Assembly (NCBI GenBank): GCA_023426545.1
Contig: JAFAAN010000012.1
Location: forward strand, 1 to 64,000
Source of the DNA: Pseudomonadota bacterium
Lineage (GTDB): Bacteria > Myxococcota > Myxococcia > Myxococcales > Myxococcaceae
Reading direction: 5' to 3'
DNA length: 64,000 nucleotides
Positions 41,397-52,668 of this stretch are shown piece after piece; position 1 is the stretch's first letter, and each line of letters opens with the position of its first letter. The notes below the pieces were generated by a model, which had not been told where the DNA came from, did no database searches, and saw nothing but the letters and a program-made list of their open reading frames with translations. The position numbers and the translations under genes were made by a program.

Positions 41397-42218
41397 TTAG
41401 CGCGGCTTCGGGGGGGCGTCCATGATCTGCCTCAGGAGGTCTGGCCGGTCGGTCATGATGCCGCCAACCCCCTCCGCCAGCAACTGCCGCATCTCCTCGG
41501 GGTCATCCACCGTCCAGACGTTGACCCACTTGCCCAGGGCCTCGCATTGCCGGAGGAAGTCCGCATCCACCAGGCGGATGTCCCCGAAGTACAGCGGCAT
41601 GTCGAGCACGGTATAGCGCGGCTCGTCCGGCGGCGTGCCCCCACTGCGCAGCGTGATGACGAAGGCCGCGAGCGCGTCGCGCGGGAAGAAGTGGCAGGCG
41701 GAAGGGAGGCGCGCGGCCAGCCGATCGGCGACGGCGTCCAACTCGCTGCCCATGCACACCCGCTCCAGCGCGCCCTCCTCCTGAAGCACCTGGGCGAAGG
41801 CATCCTCGATGCCGGGCACGTCCGGCTTGAGCTCCACGTTGAGCCGCAACCCGGGGAAGGCGCGCAGCAACTCGCGGAAGGTGGGGATGCGCAATCCCTG
41901 GCCCCGGAAGGGGAAGGTGTGGCCCTCGTCCGTGGTGAACTGGAAGCCCGCGTCCAGCCGCTGGAGCTCGGCCAGCGTGAGCGTGGCCAGCGGCCCCGTG
42001 CCATCCGTGCAGCGCTCCAGCGTGGCATCGTGGGCGACGACGAGCTCGCCGTCTCGCGACAGGTGCACGTCCAGCTCCAGCATGTCCGTGCGGTAGCGCT
42101 CCACCGCCTGGCGGAACGCGGCGAGCGTGTTCTCCGGCGCGAGCGTCGCGCCTCCGCGGTGCGCGATGTGCAGCGTGGGCCGCAGGCCCTGGAGGAAGGG
42201 GAGGGTAGGGGAAGCCAT
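41397..42218 (-). CDS. Glycerophosphodiester phosphodiesterase
   Basis: 273 residues. HIAHRGGATLAPENTLAAFR has the catalytic His and Arg; MLELDVHLSRDGELVVAHD supplies the metal-binding Glu, Asp and second His. LNVELKPD and WVNVWTVDDPEEM complete the TIM-barrel signature. It cleaves glycerophosphodiesters to glycerol-3-phosphate and an alcohol. No signal peptide is visible, so it is likely cytosolic. ATG 42218. The deoxynucleoside kinase gene follows immediately upstream of its stop (11 bases), same strand, so they may be co-transcribed. Confidence 0.93.
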   Translation of the reverse strand: MASPTLPFLQGLRPTLHIAHRGGATLAPENTLAAFRQAVERYRTDMLELDVHLSRDGELVVAHDATLERCTDGTGPLATLTLAELQRLDAGFQFTTDEGHTFPFRGQGLRIPTFRELLRAFPGLRLNVELKPDVPGIEDAFAQVLQEEGALERVCMGSELDAVADRLAARLPSACHFFPRDALAAFVITLRSGGTPPDEPRYTVLDMPLYFGDIRLVDADFLRQCEALGKWVNVWTVDDPEEMRQLLAEGVGGIMTDRPDLLRQIMDAPPKPR

Positions 42219-42252
42219 GCCGCCAGTGTAACGACTGACGGCATGGAGCAGG

Positions 42253-44136
42253 CTAGCGGTTGAAGCGGTAGACGAAGATTCGTGCTGGGGTCCCATCAGC
42301 ACTGCCGTCCCACGCCACCCACGGTGTTCCGGATGCATCCAACTGGAGCGACACCTGGGCTGCTCCGGTGGATTCAGGAATGTCACCGGGGGCGTCATCG
42401 AATGTCACCCAGTCCTCGCCGTTCCACTGCCTGACGTGCACCCGCTTGACAGTGTCGCTGTCTTCAATCCATGCGAGCACCGGAGTGCCATCCTCATGCA
42501 ACGCGAGCGCGGGGTTGTCCGCGGGCGTCTCACCCGAGGTCGCGCTGATTCGCCCCCCGAGGGGCTTCCACTCGAGGTTTTCCCAGCGGCGGACATGGAT
42601 ATCCGTAGCTGTGGTGCCCGAGCCGGATGGGTTCGATTCCTTCCAGGCGATAACTGGGACGTTCGCGGATGAGAGCCGCAGCACAGGTTGAGTCGCAGTC
42701 GTTCCACTCGGGTGATGTTTGATAGCACTGCCCAAGGCATTCCACCCGATTGCCGTACGTTGCTTGACGAAGATACGAGCGTCGTTGTTCGGGGTGCCGC
42801 CAGAATGTGTGGCTTCGCTCCAGGCGACAACTGGAAGCTGTAAGGCGCTCAACACCATGGAGGGGGTGGAGATGATTCCGCACTGCTCCGGAGCGCCGCG
42901 CGATGGGTCATCGACATGGAACCATTCCCCATGGGTCTGTGTTTCGATGGCGAGCTGGATGTCACCCTGACAGCCGAATCCCCAATACTCTGCGTTGCCT
43001 TGGGCGAGCCAGGGGGCTCCCATCGCGCCAAGTGCAAGCGCAGGAGCCTCGCGCTGCAGATTCCATTGGCGCGGCCAGGGGTAGTTCCATTCGCTGGATG
43101 TCATTGCGATGCGCTCCCACGAGTTTCCACGCCACTGATGGATCGAGGTCTCCGCCAAGGTGACCTGCACCTGTTCTTCGTTGAGCTGGTCGTAGTACTT
43201 GGAGAAGGCAACGACAGGTTCGCCGACGCTGCTGAATTGGACGTCAGCGGCAGTATCCGCGGGGGTGAGCATGGAGCCCAACCGCGCCCACGACTCGCCG
43301 GTCCAGTGCAGTACGCCCACGCCTTGGCCGACGCGGAACGCGACGGCTGCTGTCTGCGGACTGTGTTGTGAAAGCGCCAGCCGTGAGAGGGTTGCTGCCC
43401 CTTCTTCCATCAGGAGCCCCTCGCGTGGTCCAACTGCAATCCATGCAGGAACATTCCACGTCCATGGCGAGGGCGAGGTTGTGAGCGGGTTTCCCGCGAG
43501 GTCTCGGATGCCGGTGAGCACGACCTCGACTTGCCGGGGGAGTGTGAGCGCCACGTCGGCTTGAATCTCCAGCGTTGTTTGCGACTCGGAGAGGCTTATC
43601 GTCCTGGCGACGCTCGTTCCGTTGACGAGGAGCTCAACGTGGGTTCCATCCAAGCTCTCAGGGGCGATCGCTTCGGAGAACTCGACTCGGATGGGATGCG
43701 CTGCCGCGACGTGCTCGGCTCCTGCCGCGGGCTCTCGTCGGGCAACCGAAGGAGGCGTTCGGTCGATGGTGACGAGGAGTGGGGCGCTGGTCCAGTCCAC
43801 ACCTGAACGGCTGGCATGCGCAGTCAGGGTGTGTTGTCCCTCCGTATGGGACGACGTGTCCCACGGGAAATCGGACGGAGCGGTGACAGATGCGAGATGC
43901 ACGCCATCAAGCAAGAGCTCGACTTGAGTTGCTGTTGCACCGTCCGTCTCGATTCGAATCGTCACGGTGTCGCGAACGTGGGTCGCGCCTCCGGCGAGTT
44001 CGAGCCTGATTGGGTGCGTCCCACTATCCGGGGAATGCTCTCCGGCATCCGGTGGTTCGACGACATCCGGAACATTGATGCAGGCGGTCAGGACGCTGAA
44101 GCCCAATAAGGCGGAAAGGTACTTGGAGGAGGTCAT
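42253..44136 (-). CDS. Lipoprotein with Ig-like domains and repeat-rich C-terminus
   Basis: 627 residues. Signal peptide LSALLGFSVLTAC with lipobox. An Asp/Gly/Pro linker is followed by an Ig-like region (DTVTIRIETDGATATQVELL). Then comes a SbsA/Big-type domain (RTPPSVARREPAAGAEHVAA, GIRDLAGNPLTTS). From about residue 250 to the end there are repeated units with GxPVVAWxExxxxGxxxxxxVxVxxWxGxxW, which suggest a beta-propeller. Probably surface exposed. The function is not known. ATG 44136 is chosen because the signal peptide begins there; the open frame upstream is not convincing. Confidence 0.75.
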   Translation of the reverse strand: MTSSKYLSALLGFSVLTACINVPDVVEPPDAGEHSPDSGTHPIRLELAGGATHVRDTVTIRIETDGATATQVELLLDGVHLASVTAPSDFPWDTSSHTEGQHTLTAHASRSGVDWTSAPLLVTIDRTPPSVARREPAAGAEHVAAAHPIRVEFSEAIAPESLDGTHVELLVNGTSVARTISLSESQTTLEIQADVALTLPRQVEVVLTGIRDLAGNPLTTSPSPWTWNVPAWIAVGPREGLLMEEGAATLSRLALSQHSPQTAAVAFRVGQGVGVLHWTGESWARLGSMLTPADTAADVQFSSVGEPVVAFSKYYDQLNEEQVQVTLAETSIHQWRGNSWERIAMTSSEWNYPWPRQWNLQREAPALALGAMGAPWLAQGNAEYWGFGCQGDIQLAIETQTHGEWFHVDDPSRGAPEQCGIISTPSMVLSALQLPVVAWSEATHSGGTPNNDARIFVKQRTAIGWNALGSAIKHHPSGTTATQPVLRLSSANVPVIAWKESNPSGSGTTATDIHVRRWENLEWKPLGGRISATSGETPADNPALALHEDGTPVLAWIEDSDTVKRVHVRQWNGEDWVTFDDAPGDIPESTGAAQVSLQLDASGTPWVAWDGSADGTPARIFVYRFNR

Positions 44137-44551
44137 GGAGTGAACAAGTGCAGGACGCGTTCCAGGGGGCAGGTAGCACTTCGGACAGACCCATACCGCG
44201 GGCGGTAATGGTTCTGCGCACCATCGGCCGCCGGGTGCGCGGCTGTTTCTTCGGATGGATGGGAATCCCATGAAATGGACACTGGGGACGCTGTGCACTC
44301 ACGGTGAGAGCCTGTTCCTGCTCGGTGCATCCCGGACGCAGCCTTCACAAGCTGGATTCCGTGAAAGGATAGTGGACGTGGAGCGGTTGCGCGGGAGATC
44401 TACCTCGGCCTCGATTTCACCTGGCTGACACCTTCGGTAAGGTGGCTTCCTTGCCGCCCGCCTCGGGGCACCGGTATAAGGCCCCAACCCCTGGCCGACA
44501 GGCGTCGGTTTTCACGAACCGCAGCGCCGGAACGAACGGAGATTCTCGAAG
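44137..44551. other. Divergent intergenic region between two lipoprotein genes
   Basis: 415 bases. It holds the promoter candidate at 44451-44480 for the rightward gene and an inverted repeat CACCTT-CGGT-AAGGTG at 44429-44444 just before it, which could be an operator. No gene was recognised. Confidence 0.45.
44451..44480 (+). promoter_or_regulatory. Candidate sigma-70-type promoter
   Basis: TTGCCG (44451-44456) and TATAAG (44475-44480) are separated by 18 bases, an acceptable spacing. This puts the start point about 65 bases before the ATG of the lipoprotein gene at 44552. The inverted repeat at 44429-44444 lies directly upstream of the -35. Confidence 0.5.
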
Positions 44552-45643
44552 ATGCAACTGCGCAAGACGCTGGGCGCGGCGGCGCTCGTCACCGCGGCGA
44601 CGATGGCTTCCATGGCGGGCTGTTCTGGCCGCGACGATGGTCCGGAGCCTCAGCCGGACGCTGGCTGTGTTGGAACCTGTACCCCGGACTCCGGAACAGG
44701 TGATGCCGGGACGGGTGACGCCGGAACGGGCGACGCCGGAACGGGTGACGCGGGCACGGGTGACGCGGGCGTGCAAACGGTGACCATCCGTGAGGCGCGC
44801 CTCCTGGACGACCGTCCGCAGATCATCTTGGACGGTGTGGTCGTCACCACGGTGGCCTACGTCTCCTCGAACGCCACGGGGGTTTCGGCGGACTTCTGGG
44901 TCGCGGATCCCAACAACCCGCAGGATGGCATCTTCGTCCAGAAGTACCGGACGGATCCGCCGACTACGTACGTGCCTGCTCGGGGCGACGTCCTGACCAT
45001 CCAGGGCTACGTCCAGAACAACAGCCGCTTCAGGGATCGCGAGGGCTACCGCAAGGTCCTCAAGAACAACTTCGACTTCCGTGGCACCGGCGAAGCCACC
45101 CCGATGGTCATCACCAAGACGGGGACGATGACGCCGCCCAACGACATCGCGGTCAGCATCGACAATGGCTTCGGCAACTCGGACGGCGGCTCGGGGCGGC
45201 CCAACCTCGAGTATCTGGGCGCCCGCGTGCACATCCAGGGGCCGCTGACGCTCACTGACGCCAACCCCATGGCGATGAAGCGTCTGTCCGCGGTGGAGAA
45301 CGATGACATCCACTACGGCTTCGAGGTCTCCGGTGGCGTGCTCGTGAACAACAACAGCACCTTCGGCACGACCCAGGACGGTGGTACGCCTCGCTGCGAC
45401 TACCGCGTCATGGTGAACGAGGGCGGCTCCGTCACCTTCCCGGACGGCATCCGCGGCGTGTGGGACACCTTCACGCACGCGCCCTGCATGGACGGTGGCA
45501 CCAGCACCTTCAGCTGCTTCAACGACGCGGGCGTCATCCCGGGTGCGGACAACACCTGGACCACGGTGCTCTACCCCGAGGGGTGCGATGACCTGCCGGC
45601 GGAGGTCATCGAGGCGCCGCCCGCCGCCCCCGAGCTCGAGTAG
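44552..45643 (+). CDS. Lipoprotein with Gly-Thr-Gly-Asp-Ala repeats
   Basis: 363 residues. Signal peptide with MASMAGC lipobox. A Pro/Asp linker is followed by five copies of the pentapeptide GTGDA (residues about 48-72). The soluble domain is beta-rich, with VTIREARLLDDRPQIILDG, ADFWVADPNNPQDGIFVQK and RGDVLTIQGYVQNN, a pattern reminiscent of OB-fold secreted domains. A Cys-containing region (PRCDYRVMVN, APCMDGG, FSCFND) is near the end. Function unknown. A terminator-like hairpin follows the stop. Confidence 0.75.
   Translation: MQLRKTLGAAALVTAATMASMAGCSGRDDGPEPQPDAGCVGTCTPDSGTGDAGTGDAGTGDAGTGDAGTGDAGVQTVTIREARLLDDRPQIILDGVVVTTVAYVSSNATGVSADFWVADPNNPQDGIFVQKYRTDPPTTYVPARGDVLTIQGYVQNNSRFRDREGYRKVLKNNFDFRGTGEATPMVITKTGTMTPPNDIAVSIDNGFGNSDGGSGRPNLEYLGARVHIQGPLTLTDANPMAMKRLSAVENDDIHYGFEVSGGVLVNNNSTFGTTQDGGTPRCDYRVMVNEGGSVTFPDGIRGVWDTFTHAPCMDGGTSTFSCFNDAGVIPGADNTWTTVLYPEGCDDLPAEVIEAPPAAPELE
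44693..44767. repeat. Five 15-base tandem repeats encoding GTGDA
   Basis: Five units of the form GGAACGGGTGACGCC with minor variation (for example GGAACAGGTGATGCC, GGCACGGGTGACGCG) encode the linker of the lipoprotein gene. Unit number could vary without shifting the frame. Confidence 0.85.
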
Positions 45644-45685
45644 CGACGGACGGCGAGGGCGCTCGTCCCTCGTCGACGGAGTTCG

Positions 45686-45725
45686 CCGCCCCTCTCCCAC
45701 CCTGGGGAGGGGCGGTTTCTTTTGG
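45686..45725 (+). terminator. Rho-independent terminator after the GTGDA lipoprotein gene
   Basis: A 12-base-pair GC-rich stem (CCGCCCCTCTCC with GGGGAGGGGCGG, one G-U pair) and a six-base loop are followed by TTTCTTTT. The U-rich tail makes this the clearest classic terminator in the window; it lies 42 bases after the stop at 45643. Confidence 0.8.
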
Positions 45726-45851
45726 GGCCTGGAAGGCGGGGTGGGTGTCCGGAACCCACCGAAGCGGGTCGCAGGCTCCCAGGGGCCGGTGATTGTGGGT
45801 AAGCTCCGGAAAAGTCCAGCCCATTCACCTTCAGACAGACGGCCTTTCTTC

Positions 45852-48266
<2,415 letters not shown>

Positions 48267-48425
48267 TGACATCGGGCGTTTGCCCGGTATGCGGCATCCT
48301 CCCCCAGCGGCGGACAAGTGGGCCCTGGTGGGCTTGAGTGCCCTTAAGTCGTTGGAATTCCTGGGTTTTCGTCTCCCCGAGCGCGTTTACACATGTCAGA
48401 CGGGTCCGTAGAATCCGGAGCCCTT

Positions 48426-49232
48426 ATGGCGCGCCCGAAGAGTCAGAAAAACGTAGTCAGGAAGCGGAGTTACACGGCCGGCCGGGTGGCCCGGCAGGTT
48501 CCCATCATCCCCGAGCCCAACAGGCTCCTGAAGGTCTGGCGCCGCGTGCTCGAGCGCCGGCTGCGAACGCGCCTGCGCGCGAAGGTGGCGCTGGAGATTC
48601 ACGACAACACGCACACCATGCTTACGTTCCAACGCCAGCGGGCCATGTGGCGGCTGCGGCTGCACCACATGTTCCTGGTCGCTCCGGACGACGTGGTGCA
48701 GGCGCTCGCCAGCTTCGTGCGCCAGGGCGACCCGGACGCCAGCGTGCTGCTGGACAAGTTCATCGAGCGCAACCGCGTCTACATCCGCCGCCTCTCCCCG
48801 GCGCAGATGCGCAAGCGCATCCGCCTGGTGCCGGTGGGGCAACACCACGACCTGGAGCGCATCTTCGCCCGGCTGAACGAGCGCTACTTCGATGGCCGCA
48901 TCGATGCGGCCATCACCTACGGCCCGGCGCCGCGGGTGAAGGGGCCTCGCAAGAGCATCAAGATGGGCTCCTACTCGGCGGATTCGAAGGTCATCCGCAT
49001 CCACCCGGCGCTGGACCAGCCGGTGGTGCCCCGCTACTTCGTGGAGTGGATCGTCTTCCACGAGATGCTCCATCACGTGTACCGGACCCGGAAGGGCGAG
49101 GATGGGCGGCGCTGCATCCACCCGCCCGAGCTGATGGAGCACGAGAAGCAGTTCCACGACTATGCCCGGGCCCTGGCCTGGGAGCGGGAGAACCTGGACT
49201 TGCTGCTCCGGGCCCGCGTGACGCCGGCCTGA
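48426..49232 (+). CDS. SprT-like putative metalloprotein
   Basis: 268 residues. The zinc motif HEMLHH is at residues 212-217, and a downstream HEKQFHDY may provide a third ligand. A YFDGRIDAAITYG motif, like the start of SprT domains, precedes it near residue 160. The N-terminal ~140 residues are basic and helical. SprT-like domains often act on DNA-protein crosslinks or in stress, but this one is not close enough to name. ATG 48426 has GGAG six bases upstream and is preferred to an ATG at 48393. Confidence 0.7.
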   Translation: MARPKSQKNVVRKRSYTAGRVARQVPIIPEPNRLLKVWRRVLERRLRTRLRAKVALEIHDNTHTMLTFQRQRAMWRLRLHHMFLVAPDDVVQALASFVRQGDPDASVLLDKFIERNRVYIRRLSPAQMRKRIRLVPVGQHHDLERIFARLNERYFDGRIDAAITYGPAPRVKGPRKSIKMGSYSADSKVIRIHPALDQPVVPRYFVEWIVFHEMLHHVYRTRKGEDGRRCIHPPELMEHEKQFHDYARALAWERENLDLLLRARVTPA

Positions 49233-49257
49233 GGGACCGTGCGTCCGCCCCGCGGCC

Positions 49258-50472
49258 TCAGGGGATGATGAAGCCGCCGGGGCTGCGCCGCTCCTGGAGG
49301 GGAGCGGACGCGGCCTCCTCGGGGGCGGTTTCCTCGCCGGGCAGGGCCCCGCCCACGGCCCGTGCTCCGGCCGCGGCCACCAGCGCCAGGACCTTCTCGA
49401 AGAGCCGCTCGGCGAAGCGGGAGACGGGCTCCTGGGGGCCATGGAAGAGCCGGCGGGCCTCGGCCCGGGCGATGTCCGCCTCACGGGGCCGGGCGCTTCG
49501 CTCGAAGTAGTCCGCCATCCGCCACAGCCGCAGCGCGTAGCGCTGGCGGACCTCGGGGGTGAAGAAGCCCCGGGCCACGCCGAGCACGGCGGCTTGCAAC
49601 TGCTCCTGGCGCTGCACGTCGCTCAGCGCCAGCGGGCTTTGCAGCACCTCGTCCATCTTCTGCACCAGCAGCCGCATGTCGGGCTCGGGGGGCAGCCATG
49701 ACGCCAGCTCCTCCGTCTCGTGGAGGACGTCGCCTTCCAGGGCGCGGCGGGCATCCTCCGGCTCGGGGGGCGGCAGCTCCGTGGGGACCTGCCGCGGCTG
49801 CACGCCGAAGTGGCGCAGCACCACGTCCAGGCCCTCGGGGAAGGGCGTGTGTGTGCGCAGGTTGGTGCCGGCCGCCTCCGCCAGCAGGGCGGAGGCCTCC
49901 TCCTGGGGAAGCTCCACGATGCCGCCATGGGCGAGCCCCTCCTTCACCAGCTTCCGCCAGGTGGCGCGGCTCCGGTCGCCCAGTTGGAGCGCCACTACGC
50001 CCCGCTCGTCGGACAGCTGCATCTGCACCACCTCCACGCCCACGCCACGCAGCGGGCGGGCCATGACGAGCGCTCGCTCCCCATTGCCGGTGACGGCGCT
50101 GACCAGCGCGTTGAGCGCCTCGGGAGTGGCCGCGCGGGGCGGTTCGACGGGGGCGGGGCGGGCGGGTTCGGCCACCGCCACGCCGCGCGAGCGCAGCCGG
50201 TACAGGGCCTTCTTCGCGGCCTTCGCCAGGGGCTTCACCGTCGAGGTGGACAGGGCCTCCGGCAGGGCGGCGTGGCCTGCCGCCACGGCGGCCTCGAGCA
50301 CGGCCAGGGCCAGGGGCTCGGGCAGCGGCTCCACGTGGGCGGGAGCGGCCTGGGACACGTCGCGCACGAGCGCGCGGGCGGACTCCACCACCTCGGCGGG
50401 GAAGGCGGGCAGCGGGGTGCCGGCGCGCAGCGCGTCCAGCAGGGAGCGAGGGTCCGTCGAGGAAGAGCTCAT
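49258..50472 (-). CDS. Conserved-looking hypothetical protein
   Basis: 404 residues, mostly Ala/Leu/Glu-rich helices with no membrane segment. Features seen include a short basic KPLAKAAKKALYRLRSRG stretch and RALVMARPLRGVGVEVVQMQ, which could be an alpha/beta domain. Two proline-rich breaks and a helical C-terminal half (LWRMADYFERSARPREADIAR) follow. I recognise no family. Convergent with the SprT-like gene; the two stops are 25 bases apart. The codon use is normal for the region. Confidence 0.6.
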   Translation of the reverse strand: MSSSSTDPRSLLDALRAGTPLPAFPAEVVESARALVRDVSQAAPAHVEPLPEPLALAVLEAAVAAGHAALPEALSTSTVKPLAKAAKKALYRLRSRGVAVAEPARPAPVEPPRAATPEALNALVSAVTGNGERALVMARPLRGVGVEVVQMQLSDERGVVALQLGDRSRATWRKLVKEGLAHGGIVELPQEEASALLAEAAGTNLRTHTPFPEGLDVVLRHFGVQPRQVPTELPPPEPEDARRALEGDVLHETEELASWLPPEPDMRLLVQKMDEVLQSPLALSDVQRQEQLQAAVLGVARGFFTPEVRQRYALRLWRMADYFERSARPREADIARAEARRLFHGPQEPVSRFAERLFEKVLALVAAAGARAVGGALPGEETAPEEAASAPLQERRSPGGFIIP

Positions 50473-50559
50473 GCCGGTTCTTCTACTGCACGCCGTGCGC
50501 CGCGGGACATGTCTCCTGGGGGCCGTGCGACCACCAGGGCACAGTCGACCGCGCGGGCG

Positions 50560-52128
50560 TCAGCGTCGGCGGACCAGCGCGCTCCGGCCCGGCTCCGCCA
50601 CCACCGCCAGCTCCGACTGGAGCCGCTCACCGAAGACGCGCGAGGGCGGCGCTCCGCGCACCAGGAAGTGGTCGTACCAGACGCCCTGCCGCGCATAGTC
50701 CATCTGCTGGGGCCGCCACTCGGAGGGGAAGGTGGGGGGCTCCTCGCGGGTGTAGCGCAGCGGCGAGTGGGGCGTGGACGCGAAGGTGAAGTTGGGGACG
50801 CCGCCGCGCGCCCGGGCCAGCACCGCCGCGCTGTGGATGAAGACGGGCTGTCGCACCACCCGCGAGCCGGGGTCGAACATCAACCCCATGACACGCGGCT
50901 TGGACGCGGTGGCGGCCACCAGCGGGCCCCATTCGGCCTGGGCCTCGCGGGAGAAGGCGCGGTAGCCCCGCGCCATGACCACGGCCAGCACCAGCGCGCA
51001 GGCCAGGGCCGCGACGCGCAGGGGGCGCCGCCAGGCGGGGAGCGTCGCCGGAACGGTGGCGACCAGCAGCGCGGCGGCCAGGTGCGCGTAGCGGGTGTTC
51101 AGGTAGTAGACGTAGCCGCGGATGTCGAAGGGCAGCAGGAAGTAGAGCGCGAGCGCCAGCAGTCCCAGTCCCATCAGCCGCGAGCGTGCCGCCCTGCCCT
51201 GAGCGGAGGGGTGCTCGGGTCGCAGCAGGCCCGCGAGCCAGCCCGCCACCGCCACCGCGCCCACGGCGTACAGCGCCCAGCGGTCGGAGCCATCCCGGAA
51301 GGTGTTGGCGAGCACCTGGAAGAGCTCGGCGCGGTTCTGCTCGAAGGTCTTCCAGGCCAGGTTCTGCGGCGAGAAGGTGGGGCCCCAGGCCTTCCAGGGT
51401 ACGCCGGGCTGGATGTCCGCGGGCTCACCGAAGCGCAGCACCACCCATCCGAGGAACAGCGCCACGCCGGGCACCACGCCCAGCAGTGCCGGCATGCGGG
51501 GGCGCAGCCTCGCGGCGAGCCCCCGGGCGGCGGCGTCCTCGGGCACGCGGGTGGTGAGCAGCAGCCAGGGCAGGCCGAAGGCGAGGAACCCGAAGGCCTG
51601 GACATGGAAGAGCAGCACCGCGACCAGACACGCGGCCAGCCCCAGGGCCCAGGCGCGGCGGCGGGGCACGTCCTCCAGCGCGCGCACGAAGAAGCCGCAG
51701 CACAGCAGCGTGAGCGGCAGCGCGGCGCAGTAGTTGATGAAGCCCCAGTTGAAGCTGTCGCCATATGCGAAGGGCAGGGCCAGCAGCGCGGGCCAGGTGG
51801 GGCGGCCCAGGCTGCGCAGCAGGAAGCCCAGGCTCAGCGGCAGCCCCACCACGTAGGCGGAGAGGAAGACGCGGTTGGCCACCTCCAGCGGCAGCAGCCA
51901 GTTGAGCGCGCTGACGAGGTAGTAGTAGCCGAGGTAGGGCGTCAGCGCGTGGCGCGCGGCGAAGAGCTGCGGGTACAGCGTGGTGGGGTCATCCAGCCGG
52001 TGCAGCACGGAGATGAGGTAGAGGTGCTGAGGCAGGTCCACCAGGGGCAGGTGTCTCGACACCCACAGGGGCAGCGTCCCCAGGACGAGCGCGGCGGCAT
52101 GGACGAGGCGGGAGTGTCGGGGCGTCAC
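50560..52128 (-). CDS. Polytopic membrane protein, possible glycosyltransferase of GT-C type
   Basis: About 522 residues with 10-12 hydrophobic segments. An early VDLPQHLYLISVLHRLDD has the kind of Asp-containing loop between helices 1 and 2 seen in GT-C glycosyltransferases. A later FDIRGYVYYLNTRYAHLAAALLV lies in a similar place, and a ~120-residue soluble C-terminus ends the chain. The GT-C assignment is inference; a role in envelope glycan or lipid modification would fit. No ATG fits well; GTG 52128 is used because the hydrophobic start follows it. Confidence 0.6.
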   Translation of the reverse strand: MTPRHSRLVHAAALVLGTLPLWVSRHLPLVDLPQHLYLISVLHRLDDPTTLYPQLFAARHALTPYLGYYYLVSALNWLLPLEVANRVFLSAYVVGLPLSLGFLLRSLGRPTWPALLALPFAYGDSFNWGFINYCAALPLTLLCCGFFVRALEDVPRRRAWALGLAACLVAVLLFHVQAFGFLAFGLPWLLLTTRVPEDAAARGLAARLRPRMPALLGVVPGVALFLGWVVLRFGEPADIQPGVPWKAWGPTFSPQNLAWKTFEQNRAELFQVLANTFRDGSDRWALYAVGAVAVAGWLAGLLRPEHPSAQGRAARSRLMGLGLLALALYFLLPFDIRGYVYYLNTRYAHLAAALLVATVPATLPAWRRPLRVAALACALVLAVVMARGYRAFSREAQAEWGPLVAATASKPRVMGLMFDPGSRVVRQPVFIHSAAVLARARGGVPNFTFASTPHSPLRYTREEPPTFPSEWRPQQMDYARQGVWYDHFLVRGAPPSRVFGERLQSELAVVAEPGRSALVRRR

Positions 52129-52302
52129 GGACGCCGCGGACTGTACGCGGCGCCCTCCCGCCCGGCGAGCCGCCCGTGCATCCGGGCCAGCGCCCGTTTT
52201 CCAGGTAGACAAAGGTATGGCCGGCGGCCTTGGCAGTCGCCGGGGGCTGCGGTATAGGCGCCGCCTGAGAGGGTGGCGCTGCGGCCTCCCGAGGAGAGCG
52301 AC

Positions 52303-52668
52303 ATGACGCGCATCGGAATGTGGATGGCCGGGGGGCTGATGGCGAGCGGCCTGCTGCTGGCACCGGGCGCGGCGGAGGCCTGCGAGGCCCACCAGCGCGC
52401 GGTGGAGGCGAAGGCGGCGGGGGCGAAGCAGGCCGAAACCGCACCTGCCACCGGGGATGTAGAGCGCCCGCTGGATGCGCTCGATTCGCTCCTGTCCGCC
52501 AAGTGCCAGTGCGGCAGCAAGGCGGACTGCACCTGCAAGAAGGGCTCGTGCGAGTGCAGCAAGTGCAAGAAGCCGAAGCGGCAGGTGATGGACGCCCTGC
52601 GCGGCCGGCCCGCGGAGCTGAAGCTCGACGAGGCGCGTTACGACGCGTCCGCGGGCGTCTTCATCTAG
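52303..52668 (+). CDS. Exported metallothionein-like small protein
   Basis: 121 residues. Signal peptide GGLMASGLLLAPGAAEA precedes a mature start near CEAHQ. The region from about residue 68 to 88 carries seven cysteines in CxC and CxxxxCxC spacing (KCQCGSKADCTCKKGSCEC plus SKC), with Lys between, as in metallothioneins. No known bacterial metallothionein family matched by memory. ATG 52303 has GAGGAG eight bases upstream. Its 3' end overlaps the convergent methyltransferase gene by eight bases. Metal binding outside the cytosol is the likely role. Confidence 0.65.
   Translation: MTRIGMWMAGGLMASGLLLAPGAAEACEAHQRAVEAKAAGAKQAETAPATGDVERPLDALDSLLSAKCQCGSKADCTCKKGSCECSKCKKPKRQVMDALRGRPAELKLDEARYDASAGVFI

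Noticed and set aside
44137..44298. N-terminal extension of the Ig-like lipoprotein
   Set aside because: The extension lacks a signal peptide, while the downstream ATG 44136 begins a good lipoprotein signal.
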